Assembly (NCBI RefSeq): GCF_000514775.1
Contig: NZ_AZWO01000020.1
Location: forward strand, 128-64,127
DNA length: 64,000 nucleotides
Source: Salinispora pacifica CNR114
GTDB lineage: Bacteria > Actinomycetota > Actinomycetes > Mycobacteriales > Micromonosporaceae
Direction: 5' to 3'
The notes beneath the pieces were generated by a model, which was not told the origin of the DNA, ran no database searches, and saw only the letters and a list, made by a program, of their open reading frames with translations. Both the position numbers and the translations under genes were made by a program. Shown piece after piece: positions 8,657 to 16,580 of this stretch (its first letter is position 1; each line of letters starts with the position of its first letter).

Positions 8657-9391
8657 ATGGCGCCGAACGGGTCAACCGAGCGGCCGGTGGGTCACGACGG
8701 CCCACCGGCAACCGCTGCCTCCTCCGATCTCGAGCTGCTGCGCGCGCACGTCGCTGGCGATCGGGACGCCTTTGCCGAGCTACTGCACCGGCACCGGGAC
8801 CGGCTCTGGGCGGTGGCGGTGCGCACCCTCGGCGACCGGGAGGAGGCGGCCGACGCGCTGCAGGACGCGCTGCTCTCTGCTCATCGGGCCGCCGGACGGT
8901 TCCGGGGCGATTCGGCGGTGACCACCTGGCTGCACCGGATCGTGGTCAACGCTTGCCTGGACCGGATCCGCCGCCGCCAGGCGCATCCGACGGTGCCGCT
9001 GCCCGACGGCGTACGCGACGGGGCCGGTGCCACCGGTGGCACGGAGCCGGCCGCTCCCATGCCCGACCACGACACTGCTCTGGTGGTCCGGGAGGCGCTG
9101 GCCGCGCTACCGGTCGAGCAGCGTGCCGCGCTGATCCTGGTCGACGTGCAGGGCTACCCGATAGCCGAGGTTGCCCGCATCCTTGAGGTAGCGGAGGGGA
9201 CGGTGAAGAGCCGGTGTGCCCGGGGTCGGGCCCGTCTGGCAGCGACGCTCGGCTATCTCCGGACGGCGCCGGAGCAGCCACTCCTGGACGGGGGTATGCC
9301 AGCCGTCACGGGACGGAACCACCAGCCGCGCGGTGGCGTCCGATCGGTGTCGGGGCGACCCCGGCGCGAAGCCAACCAGGAGGAGCTGTGA
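8657..9391 (+). CDS. sigM: ECF sigma factor, SigM-like
   Basis: A 244-residue ECF sigma factor. Region 2 is at about residues 38-110 (AFAELLHRHRDRLWAVAVRT, then ALQDALLSAHRAAGRF). Region 4 is at about 142-196 (ALAALPVEQRAALILVDVQG, then AEVARILEVAEGTVKSR). The gene order murJ-pseudokinase-sigma-anti-sigma-trxB-trxA equals that around mycobacterial sigM, which supports the name. The ATG at 8657 lies 44 bp after the preceding stop. Its TGA overlaps the GTG of the next gene, so sigma and anti-sigma are coupled. A 50-residue tail after region 4 is low complexity. Confidence 0.9.
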   Translation: MAPNGSTERPVGHDGPPATAASSDLELLRAHVAGDRDAFAELLHRHRDRLWAVAVRTLGDREEAADALQDALLSAHRAAGRFRGDSAVTTWLHRIVVNACLDRIRRRQAHPTVPLPDGVRDGAGATGGTEPAAPMPDHDTALVVREALAALPVEQRAALILVDVQGYPIAEVARILEVAEGTVKSRCARGRARLAATLGYLRTAPEQPLLDGGMPAVTGRNHQPRGGVRSVSGRPRREANQEEL

Positions 9392-10485
9392 CGACCGGGG
9401 CGTTCCGGGAGGTCGACCACGAGTTACTCGCTGACTACGTCGGTGGGGCACTGGCGGGCACTCCCGACGAGATGACCGTCGCCCGCCTGGTCGAGCGAGA
9501 CGAGGCTTGGGCGGACGCCTACGCCCGGCTCGCGCCGGCGGTCGCGGAGGTCCACGCCGCCCTGCTCGCCTACCGGACGGCGGAGGAGATGCCCGCGACC
9601 GTGGCGGATCAGCTTCGCGCCGCGCTGGCCGCGACCGACGCTGCGCCGACGACCGAGGGCGCGCCAGCCGAGGGCGTGACGGCCGGCAGAGCAGCGCGAC
9701 CTTCGGTAGTGCCGGCTCAGCCGCACGCTGGGTCACGGCGCCCCGGTGGCGTTCCGCACCCGGCCACCGCCGGCCCCGGCCGACGACGCCGGCGGTGGCA
9801 GCGGGTCGGTGCTCCGGTCGCGCTCGCCGCGGTGGCGGTGGCCGCTGTCGGGCTGCTCGACCTGGACCAACTCGGCTGGGGGACGGATGTTCCGGGGTCG
9901 AGCACCAGCACCCCCGAGCAGGCTGCCGCCGGGGTGGTGCGCACCACCGCGCCGCCGATGCGGACCGGTACGGACTACCAGCGGGAGGACTTGGCGGCAC
10001 CGGTCTCGTCGCCGCAGCAGTACTCCAGCCAGGGCACCACGGAGTCCGAGCCATCCGGCGTGGGCACCGCCGAGTCCGAGCCATCCGGCGTGGGCACCGC
10101 TGGGTCGGAGCCATCCGGCGTGGGCACCGCCGAGTCGGAGCCATCCGGCGTGGGCACCGCTGGGTCGGAGCCATCCGGCGTGGGCACCGCCGAGTCGGAG
10201 CCATCCGGCGTGGGGATCCAGGGCGACCGGGCGGCTGGGTCGATCGGGCTCGATCGGCTGACCGATCCGGGCGCGCTCGAAACCTGCCTGGCCGAGATCG
10301 GCGTCGAACACGATGCTGGCCGGCTGGCGGTCGAGGTGGTGGACTATGCCCGCTTCGAGGGCCAACCGGCGTTGGTCGTCCGGTTCGCCGATGAGACTGG
10401 TGCCCGCTGGGCCTGGGTCAGCGGGCCCGAGTGCGGTGTGCCCGGGTCGGGCGCGGACACCCGGTACCGTACGCGGGTAGGGTAA
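9388..10485 (+). CDS. anti-sigma factor (RsmA-like) with extracellular repeat stalk
   Basis: A 365-residue single-pass membrane protein. Its N-terminal 80 residues (HELLADYVGGALAGTPDEMT) look like a cytoplasmic anti-sigma domain, and a transmembrane helix spans about residues 137-157. The outside part starts with a stalk of 10-residue repeats (consensus ESEPSGVGTA, about residues 222-276). It ends in a small domain with two cysteines (ETCLAEIGVE, GPECGVPG) that could form a disulfide. Coupling to the sigma gene (GTG inside its stop) and position before trxB support the role. No ZAS-type HxxxCxxC is seen. Confidence 0.8.
   Translation: MTTGAFREVDHELLADYVGGALAGTPDEMTVARLVERDEAWADAYARLAPAVAEVHAALLAYRTAEEMPATVADQLRAALAATDAAPTTEGAPAEGVTAGRAARPSVVPAQPHAGSRRPGGVPHPATAGPGRRRRRWQRVGAPVALAAVAVAAVGLLDLDQLGWGTDVPGSSTSTPEQAAAGVVRTTAPPMRTGTDYQREDLAAPVSSPQQYSSQGTTESEPSGVGTAESEPSGVGTAGSEPSGVGTAESEPSGVGTAGSEPSGVGTAESEPSGVGIQGDRAAGSIGLDRLTDPGALETCLAEIGVEHDAGRLAVEVVDYARFEGQPALVVRFADETGARWAWVSGPECGVPGSGADTRYRTRVG
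10051..10214 (+). repeat. 30-bp in-frame tandem repeat in anti-sigma gene
   Basis: Five and a half tandem copies of a 30-bp unit (CCATCCGGCGTGGGCACCGC plus a variable 10 bp ending in GAG). The units alternate in their last 10 bases, giving a higher-order 60-bp period. Bases 10081-10140 and 10141-10200 are identical, which points to recent duplication. All copies stay in frame. Confidence 0.95.
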
Positions 10486-10486
10486 A

Positions 10487-10507
10487 ACCCCACGACCGTC
10501 GCGGGGT
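10487..10507 (+). terminator. hairpin after anti-sigma gene
   Basis: Arms ACCCCACGA (10487-10495) and TCGCGGGGT (10499-10507) pair with one mismatch around a 3-base loop, directly after the TAA stop. There is no T run. It may separate the sigma unit from trxB, which has its own promoter. Confidence 0.4.
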
Positions 10508-10547
10508 GTGCTGCGTGACGTGAGCTGACCCACCGGATGACCGGCTC

Positions 10548-10575
10548 GGGAATTCCCGGTTCGTACGATGGCGTT
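10548..10575 (+). promoter_or_regulatory. SigR-type promoter upstream of trxB
   Basis: GGGAAT at 10548-10553 and GTT at 10573-10575 are separated by 19 bp. This fits the actinobacterial SigR/SigH thiol-stress consensus GGAAT-N18/19-GTT, known to drive trxBA in Streptomyces and mycobacteria. It lies about 100 bp upstream of the trxB start. The assignment is from the motif only. Confidence 0.6.
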
Positions 10576-10673
10576 CTCTACATCAGTTGCCGGCGCCTGA
10601 TTCCGGGGTGTCGGCACCGAATCGCCGTCGGTGCGCGCCGTCGGCGAACACACAGACGAATCGGGAGACGGCA

Positions 10674-11627
10674 GTGGACGACGTCCGCAACCTGATCATC
10701 ATCGGCTCCGGGCCAGCCGGCTACACGGCGGCGGTCTACGCCGCGCGCGCGAACCTCGCGCCGCTGGTCATCGAGGGGGCGCAGTCCGGCGGTGCGTTGA
10801 TGACGACGACCGAGGTGGAGAACTTCCCGGGGTTCGCCGACGGAATTCTCGGTCCCGAGCTGATGGACAGCATGCGCAAGCAGGCCGAGCGCTTCGGTGC
10901 CGAATTCCTCACCGACGATGTCACCCGGGTTGAGCTCAACAACACCGGCGAGGTCGGCTCAGACGCGGTCAGCACCGTCTGGGTGGGGGAGACCAGCTAT
11001 CGGGCAAAGGCTGTCATCCTCGCCACCGGCTCTGCCTGGCGCCCGCTGGGTGTACCGGGTGAGCAGGAGTACCTCGGCCACGGTGTGTCGTCCTGCGCCA
11101 CCTGTGACGGCTTCTTCTTCCGGAACCAGCACATCATCGTGGTGGGCGGTGGTGACTCGGCGATGGAGGAGGCCAACTTCCTGACCCGCTTCGCCGAGTC
11201 GGTCACGATCGTCCACCGTCGGGACACGTTCCGGGCCAGCAAGATCATGGCCGAGCGCGCACTGAGCAACGACAAGATCAAGGTCGAGTGGAACGCCGCG
11301 GTGGAGGAGATCCTCGGCGCGGACGGCAAGGTATCCGGCGTCCGACTCCGCAACGTGCACACCGGTGACTCCCGGGTGCTTGACGTGACCGGCGTGTTCG
11401 TGGCGATCGGCCACGACCCCCGCAGCGAGCTCTTCCGCGGCCAGGTGGACCTGGACGACGAGGGGTATGTGAAGGTGGACGCGCCCAACACCAAGACCAG
11501 CATCCCGGGGGTGTTCGCCGCCGGTGATCTGGTGGACCACACCTATCGGCAGGCCATCACCGCCGCCGGTACGGGCTGCGCCGCCGCCCTGGACGCCGAG
11601 CGCTTCATCGCCACGATCCAGGGCTGA
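10674..11627 (+). CDS. trxB: thioredoxin-disulfide reductase
   Basis: A 317-residue low-molecular-weight flavoprotein that passes electrons from NADPH through FAD to thioredoxin in the cytoplasm. Visible features are the FAD motif [10 protein letters not shown] near residue 12, the redox pair CATC at 141-144, the NADPH motif [15 protein letters not shown] near 160, and the second FAD motif [10 protein letters not shown] near the C-terminus. GTG 10674, preceded by GGGAGA, starts the protein at VDDVRNL. trxA follows after 34 bp, so reductase and substrate are in one operon. Confidence 0.97.
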   Translation: MDDVRNLIIIGSGPAGYTAAVYAARANLAPLVIEGAQSGGALMTTTEVENFPGFADGILGPELMDSMRKQAERFGAEFLTDDVTRVELNNTGEVGSDAVSTVWVGETSYRAKAVILATGSAWRPLGVPGEQEYLGHGVSSCATCDGFFFRNQHIIVVGGGDSAMEEANFLTRFAESVTIVHRRDTFRASKIMAERALSNDKIKVEWNAAVEEILGADGKVSGVRLRNVHTGDSRVLDVTGVFVAIGHDPRSELFRGQVDLDDEGYVKVDAPNTKTSIPGVFAAGDLVDHTYRQAITAAGTGCAAALDAERFIATIQG

Positions 11628-11661
11628 TATTCCGAAACACATCCCCCGAGGAGGGAACGTA

Positions 11662-11985
11662 GTGGGAGCAACCAAGTCGGTCACTGACGCCAGCTTCACC
11701 ACCGAGGTACTGCAGTCCGACAAGCCGGTTCTGGTGGACTTCTGGGCGGAGTGGTGCGGGCCGTGCCGGAAGGTGTCGCCACTGCTCGAAGAGATCGCCG
11801 GTGAGATGGGCGATCAGGTCAGCATCGTCAAGCTCAACATCGACGACAACCCGGAGACCGCCCGCAACTACCGGGTCATGTCGGTGCCGACGCTCACCGT
11901 GTTCAAAGACGGCAAGCCAGTGCAGTCGATCGCCGGTGCCAAGCCCAAGGGGGAGCTGGTCAAGCTTATCCAGTCCGCGCTCTGA
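11662..11985 (+). CDS. trxA: thioredoxin
   Basis: A 107-residue thioredoxin with the active site WCGPC at residues 31-35 and the cis-proline motif VMSVPTLTVF near 75. It is the disulfide reductant of the cytoplasm, recycled by the upstream trxB product. GTG 11662 is preceded by GAGGAGGGAAC. The length is exactly that of the family. A strong terminator follows at 12001. Confidence 0.97.
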   Translation: MGATKSVTDASFTTEVLQSDKPVLVDFWAEWCGPCRKVSPLLEEIAGEMGDQVSIVKLNIDDNPETARNYRVMSVPTLTVFKDGKPVQSIAGAKPKGELVKLIQSAL

Positions 11986-12000
11986 CCAGCACCCGACGCA

Positions 12001-12049
12001 GACCTGCCCCCCGCATCCGCTCCACCGGGTGCGGGGGGCAGGTCTTTTT
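12001..12049 (+). terminator. strong rho-independent terminator after trxA
   Basis: An 18-bp stem (12001-12018 with 12027-12044, one G-T pair) is followed by TCTTTTT. It ends the trxB-trxA operon. Confidence 0.95.
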
Positions 12050-12197
12050 CCGGCCGCCACACCTCAGGCCCGGCGAGCGCCTAACCTCAACCCCAGAGAC
12101 AACACCGCAGATCGTCTGCGGGGCCACCGGAACAGGGCCATCGGCGGCCTTCGAGGGGCCATCCGGCCAGCCAGTGTCCGTGCAGAGGGGGTCGAGC

Positions 12198-13373
12198 GTG
12201 CGTCCGATCCGACCCGGCGACCGTGGACCGGCGGTCACCGAGATCCGTAAGGTGCTGGCCGGCCTCGACCTGCTCGTCCCGGCACCCGACAGCGACGAGT
12301 TCGACGCCCGCACCGAACGTGCTGTCCGCGCCTTCCAACAGTCCCGTGGGCTCAGCGTGGACGGCCGAGTCGGCGCCGAGACGTGGCAGGCCCTGGACGC
12401 GGCCCGCTGGCGGCTGGGTGCCCGTAGCCTCTACCACTCCGTACCGGAGCCCCTCATCGGTGAGGACATCCGGTCGCTGCAGGAACGGCTCCTCGAGATG
12501 GGCTACGACGTCGGCCGGGCGGATGCCATCTACGGGGTCCGGACAGCCCGGGCGCTCGCCCAGTTCCAACGCGAGGTGGGGCTGGTACCGGACGGCACCT
12601 GCGGCCCCCACACCGTGAACTCGCTCCGACGCCTCGGCCGTAAGGTGGTCGGCGGGCGCCCACAGTGGCTCCGTGAATCTGACGCCATTCGACAGTCCGG
12701 TCCCACCCTGGTCGGGCGGACAGTGGTCATCGACCCGGGGCACGGCGGCAGCGATCCGGGCTTGACCGTGCCCGAGGGGCAGCGGCACTGGACCGAGGCC
12801 GACCTGGTGCACGACCTCGCCAGTCGACTCGAGGGGCGGCTCGCCGCGGCCGGGGTACGAGTGCAGCTGACCCGCGGTCCGGCACAGCGGGACCATCTGC
12901 CCGACGCTGACCGGGCCGCCCTGGCCAACTCGCTCAGTGCGGACGTGTTCATCTCCCTGCACCTCGACGGCCACGTCAACCCAGCCGCCGACGGCGTGGC
13001 CACCTACCACTACGGCACCGACAACGGCGTCACCTCCACCACCGGTGAGCGCCTCGCCGGCCTCGTCCAGCGGGAGATCGTGGCGCGAACCGGGCTGCGC
13101 GACTGTCGGTCCCACGCCAAGGCATGGGACCTGCTCCGGCTGACCCGAATGCCGGCCGTCCGGGTCGAGGTGGGCTACCTGACCTCGCCAGCAGACCGAT
13201 CCCGGCTGATCGACCCACGGTTCCGGGACCGCGTGGTGGAGGCGATCGTCGCCGCCATCCAGCGGATGTACCTCCCGATCGAGCAAGATGTACCCACCGG
13301 GTCGATCGACGTGAGCAAGCTGCGGGCGATGGTGGCGGCTGAGAGCGTGGCCGCCGGGACGGTGGTCGACTGA
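12198..13373 (+). CDS. cwlM: N-acetylmuramoyl-L-alanine amidase family protein CwlM
   Basis: A 391-residue protein with no signal peptide. Two peptidoglycan-binding repeats come first (about residues 8-65 and 80-140; GDRGPAVTEIRKVLAGLDLL in the first). An Amidase_3 domain follows from about 173, with VIDPGHGGSDPG (His182), the second histidine in SLHLDGH, and the late glutamate in VEVGYLTSP. In mycobacteria the cytoplasmic CwlM is a PknB-phosphorylated activator of MurA rather than a hydrolase; the lack of a signal peptide here fits that role. GTG 12198 is chosen as start because AGGGGG lies upstream; GTG 12174 is an alternative. Confidence 0.9.
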   Translation: MRPIRPGDRGPAVTEIRKVLAGLDLLVPAPDSDEFDARTERAVRAFQQSRGLSVDGRVGAETWQALDAARWRLGARSLYHSVPEPLIGEDIRSLQERLLEMGYDVGRADAIYGVRTARALAQFQREVGLVPDGTCGPHTVNSLRRLGRKVVGGRPQWLRESDAIRQSGPTLVGRTVVIDPGHGGSDPGLTVPEGQRHWTEADLVHDLASRLEGRLAAAGVRVQLTRGPAQRDHLPDADRAALANSLSADVFISLHLDGHVNPAADGVATYHYGTDNGVTSTTGERLAGLVQREIVARTGLRDCRSHAKAWDLLRLTRMPAVRVEVGYLTSPADRSRLIDPRFRDRVVEAIVAAIQRMYLPIEQDVPTGSIDVSKLRAMVAAESVAAGTVVD

Positions 13374-13397
13374 CCGAAGCAGTGCCCGCTGCCCGCC

Positions 13398-13470
13398 GGC
13401 GCCGGACCAGGTCACCGGCGGCCAGTTGGCGCCGGACCAGATCCGGCGGTCAGTTGGCGCCGGACCGGGT
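13398..13470. repeat. short imperfect tandem repeat at convergent gene ends
   Basis: Three copies of a 28-30 bp unit beginning GGCGCCGGACC start at 13398, 13428 and 13456. They span the end of the GNAT gene and the gap after cwlM. The second and third copies also share CAGTTGGCGCC. Confidence 0.8.
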
Positions 13471-14115
13471 CGCCGGGGTGGGCCGGACCGGCCGGAGCAG
13501 GCTCTCCGGGCTCATCGAGCCGAGCAGCTTCTCCAACGCGTACTCGACATCGGACTTCCAGCTCAGTGCGGTGCGCAACTCCAGGCGCAGGCGGGGGAAG
13601 CGCGGATGCGGGCGGACCGTTTTGAAACCCACGGAAAGGAAGTACTCTGCCGGGGCCACACAGGCCCCCGCCGAGTCGTCGGCGTCGCCGAACTTCGCAT
13701 CACCGAACGCCTCGATCGCCTTGACTCCGCGTTTCGTCAGGTCCCGGGCGACCCCCTGCACGAGCATCCGGCCAAGCCCGCCACCGGCGAAGGCCGGCAC
13801 CACCCTCGCCGTCATCAACAGCGCCGCGTCGGGGGAGACCGGTGAGGTCGGGAAGGCCATCGATCGCGGCACGTAAGCCGGTGGGGCATACAGCACGAAC
13901 CCGGCGGGCATGTCGTCCACGTAGATCAGCTTGCCGCAGGCACCCCACTCCAGCAGGGTCTGCGAGACCCACGCCTCCTTCTCCAGGCCGGGATCCCCAG
14001 CCCCACGGGCCCGGTCCGCGGAGACCGGATCCAGCTCCCAGTAGACACACTGCCGGCACGAACGGGGCAGATCCTCCAGGGTGTCCAAGGTCAGACTGAC
14101 CAGACGTCGCGACAT
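13450..14115 (-). CDS. GNAT family N-acetyltransferase
   Basis: A 221-residue protein with a GNAT core: LLMTARVVPAFAGGGLGRML carries the acetyl-CoA-binding A motif (GGGLGRM), and a later strand reads YFLSVGFKTV. The N-terminal part has a cysteine pair (SCRQCVYWEL). The acceptor is unknown. The start is ATG 14115; the Shine-Dalgarno (GGGGATG) is modest. It is convergent with cwlM and divergent from the aminotransferase. A similarly placed gene occurs between cwlM and parB in other actinobacteria. The C-terminus runs into the tandem repeat at 13398-13470. Confidence 0.8.
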   Translation of the reverse strand: MSRRLVSLTLDTLEDLPRSCRQCVYWELDPVSADRARGAGDPGLEKEAWVSQTLLEWGACGKLIYVDDMPAGFVLYAPPAYVPRSMAFPTSPVSPDAALLMTARVVPAFAGGGLGRMLVQGVARDLTKRGVKAIEAFGDAKFGDADDSAGACVAPAEYFLSVGFKTVRPHPRFPRLRLELRTALSWKSDVEYALEKLLGSMSPESLLRPVRPTPATRSGAN

Positions 14116-14243
14116 TGGCGCATCCCCACAGTAGGCTCGGAGGTAGACCGCCCTTCGGTGTCCCCGACCACTGATCGTACGTCGGATCCGGACACCACGG
14201 GAAGGGATACGCGAAACGACCACCGGGCAGGTGACAGCGGAAC

Positions 14244-15557
14244 ATGACCGGCACGACGCTTGACGACTACACCGACCGCTACGCTCGACGAGTCCGAGGC
14301 ATGACCGCCTCGGAGATCCGGGCGCTCTTCGCGGTGGCCAACCGGCCGGAGGTGGTCTCGCTCGCCGGAGGTGCGCCGTACATCGCTGCTCTCCCCCTGG
14401 ACGCGGTCGGCGAGATGCTGGGCCGGCTTGGTGCCGACCACGGCACAACCACCCTCCAGTACGGCATCGGCCAGGGCACCCCGGAGCTACGGGAACGAAT
14501 CTGCGAGGTGATGTCGCTCTCCGGCATCGACGCCGCCTGCGGCGCCTCGCCCGACGACGTCGTCGTCACCATCGGTGGCCAGCAGGCACTGGACCTGGTC
14601 GCCCGCCTCTTCCTCGACCCCGGTGATGTCGTACTCGCCGAAGGCCCGACCTACGTCGGGGCGCTCGGGGTCTTCCAAGCGGCCCAGGCACAGGTCGTGC
14701 ACGTGCCGATGGACAACGACGGGCTGATCCCGGAGGCGTTGGAGACGGCCATCGCCGATCAGGCACGCGCCGGGCGCCGGATCAAGTTCCTCTACACCAT
14801 CCCCACGTACCAGAATCCGACCGGCGTGACGCTGACCGAGCAGCGGCGGGAACGGATCCTCGACATCTGCGAACGCTCCGGCCTGCTGGTGGTCGAGGAC
14901 GACCCGTACGGGCAGCTTGGCTTCGAGGGCGACGCGCCGGCCCCGCTGCGTGCTCGCCGCCGCGATGGCGTCTTCTACCTCAGCACGTTCTCGAAGACCT
15001 TCGCGCCGGGGTTGCGGGTCGGCTGGATTCTCGCCCCGCACGCGGTGCGGGACAAGCTCGTCATCGCCAGTGAGGCACAGATCCTCTGCCCCAGTGGCTT
15101 CGCTCAGGCGGCCGTGTCCACCTACCTCGGCACCATGCCGTGGCGGGAGCAGCTCAAGGTCTACCGGGAGGTCTACCGGGAACGGCGGGACGCGCTCCTC
15201 GCCGCCATGGCGGACCTGATGCCGGCCGGCACGGCGTGGACCCGACCCGGAGGCGGCCTCTTCGTCTGGGCCACCTTGCCGGACGGGCTGGACTCGAAGG
15301 CGATGATGCCCCGCGCTATCGCCGCCCGGGTGGCGTACGTGCCCGGCACCGGCTTCTACGCCGACGGCACCGGCAACGACGCGATGCGCCTCAACTTCTC
15401 CTTCCCGCCGCCCGAGCGGATCCGGGAGGGCGTACGGCGGCTCTCCGGAGTGATGGAGCAGGACATCGCCATGCGCCGGGTCTTTGGCGCCGTCGGCCCG
15501 CCCGGCTCTCGTCGGGGGCGGGCCGGTTCCGACACCCCCGGACCACACTTGGCATGA
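14244..15557 (+). CDS. PLP-dependent aminotransferase, class I/II
   Basis: A 437-residue fold-type I aminotransferase. Visible motifs are GIGQGTPELRERICEVM, the PLP-phosphate region GGQQALDLVARLF, YTIPTYQNPTGVT, and the Schiff-base lysine in STFSKTFAPG at Lys251. The arrangement resembles 2-aminoadipate/LysN-type and MocR C-terminal domains, but no GntR domain is present. The substrate is not known. ATG 14244 is the start, and the last 35 residues are low complexity. The Ddl-like gene follows after 7 bp, suggesting a shared transcript. Confidence 0.85.
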   Translation: MTGTTLDDYTDRYARRVRGMTASEIRALFAVANRPEVVSLAGGAPYIAALPLDAVGEMLGRLGADHGTTTLQYGIGQGTPELRERICEVMSLSGIDAACGASPDDVVVTIGGQQALDLVARLFLDPGDVVLAEGPTYVGALGVFQAAQAQVVHVPMDNDGLIPEALETAIADQARAGRRIKFLYTIPTYQNPTGVTLTEQRRERILDICERSGLLVVEDDPYGQLGFEGDAPAPLRARRRDGVFYLSTFSKTFAPGLRVGWILAPHAVRDKLVIASEAQILCPSGFAQAAVSTYLGTMPWREQLKVYREVYRERRDALLAAMADLMPAGTAWTRPGGGLFVWATLPDGLDSKAMMPRAIAARVAYVPGTGFYADGTGNDAMRLNFSFPPPERIREGVRRLSGVMEQDIAMRRVFGAVGPPGSRRGRAGSDTPGPHLA

Positions 15558-15564
15558 TTCTGGC

Positions 15565-16545
15565 ATGGGTAAGACCGCTGCCGATTCCGCTGTCCTGACC
15601 GACCTGCGCGTGCTGGTACTCGCCGGTGGGCTCTCCTATGAACGGGACGTCTCGCTGCGATCCGGCCGCCGGGTCCTCGACGCACTACGCGCGGTGGGCG
15701 TGGAGGCGGAGCTACGCGACGCGGACGTCGCCCTGCTGCCGGCGCTCGTCGCTGACCCACCGGACGCGGTGGTCATCGCGCTACACGGCGCCACCGGCGA
15801 GGACGGTTCGCTCCGGGGCGTGCTGGACCTCTGCGACGTCCCGTACGTCGGCTGCGACGCCCGCGCGTCCCGCCGCGCCTGGGACAAACCCTCGGCCAAG
15901 ACCGTGCTTCGAGAGGCGCACATCCCCACCCCGGACTGGGTGGCCCTACCCCATGACCGTTTCTCCGAGCTTGGTGCGGTGGCGGTGCTGGACCGCATCG
16001 TCGATCGGCTGAGCCTCCCGCTGATGGTGAAGCCCGCACAGGGTGGATCGGGTCTGGGCGCCGCCGTGGTTCGGGACAGCGCCGCCCTGCCCGCCGCGAT
16101 GGTCGGTTGTTTCGCGTACGACTCCACCGCCCTCGTCGAACGCTACCTACCCGGGACAGACGTGGCAGTATCCGTAATCGACCTCGGCGCAGGACCGCAG
16201 GCCCTGCCGGCGGTGGAGATCGTGCCCCGGAACGGCGTCTACGACTACGCCGCCCGGTACACGGCCGGCCGCACCACATGGCACACACCGGCCCGACTGG
16301 CCACCGAGGTGGCCGAGGCGGTCGCCGAGCTCGCTGTCGCCGCCCACACCGCGCTCGGGTTGCGCGACCTCAGTCGGGTCGACCTGATCATTGATCCCGA
16401 CGGTCAGCCGCACGTACTCGGGGTGAACGTCGCGCCCGGAATGACGGAGACCTCACTGCTACCGCTCGCCGCCCAGGCCGCCGGTCTCGACTTCGGTCGG
16501 ATGATCGGGACCCTGGTTTCCCAGGCCGCTTCCCGGGCGGCCTGA
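15565..16545 (+). CDS. D-alanine--D-alanine ligase-like ATP-grasp protein
   Basis: A 326-residue ATP-grasp protein with the Ddl layout: LAGGLSYERDVSLRSGRRVL, HGATGEDGSLRGVL, MVKPAQGGSGLGA, and R271-V-D273 LIID. The final motif is VLGVNVAPGMTETS, where Ddl normally has E-V-N. Gly286 therefore stands where the magnesium-binding glutamate should be, while Asn288 is kept. The protein may be a weak or altered ligase rather than the cell's main Ddl. ATG 15565 starts 7 bp after the aminotransferase stop, with no strong Shine-Dalgarno. Confidence 0.8.
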   Translation: MGKTAADSAVLTDLRVLVLAGGLSYERDVSLRSGRRVLDALRAVGVEAELRDADVALLPALVADPPDAVVIALHGATGEDGSLRGVLDLCDVPYVGCDARASRRAWDKPSAKTVLREAHIPTPDWVALPHDRFSELGAVAVLDRIVDRLSLPLMVKPAQGGSGLGAAVVRDSAALPAAMVGCFAYDSTALVERYLPGTDVAVSVIDLGAGPQALPAVEIVPRNGVYDYAARYTAGRTTWHTPARLATEVAEAVAELAVAAHTALGLRDLSRVDLIIDPDGQPHVLGVNVAPGMTETSLLPLAAQAAGLDFGRMIGTLVSQAASRAA

Positions 16546-16580
16546 GCCGGCGAAGCACGGTCGTAGTTGGCGGGGCCGGG

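Noticed and set aside
10051..10214. Possible CRISPR-like array
   Set aside because: Units are contiguous with no unique spacers and stay in frame inside a coding sequence, so it is a coding tandem repeat.
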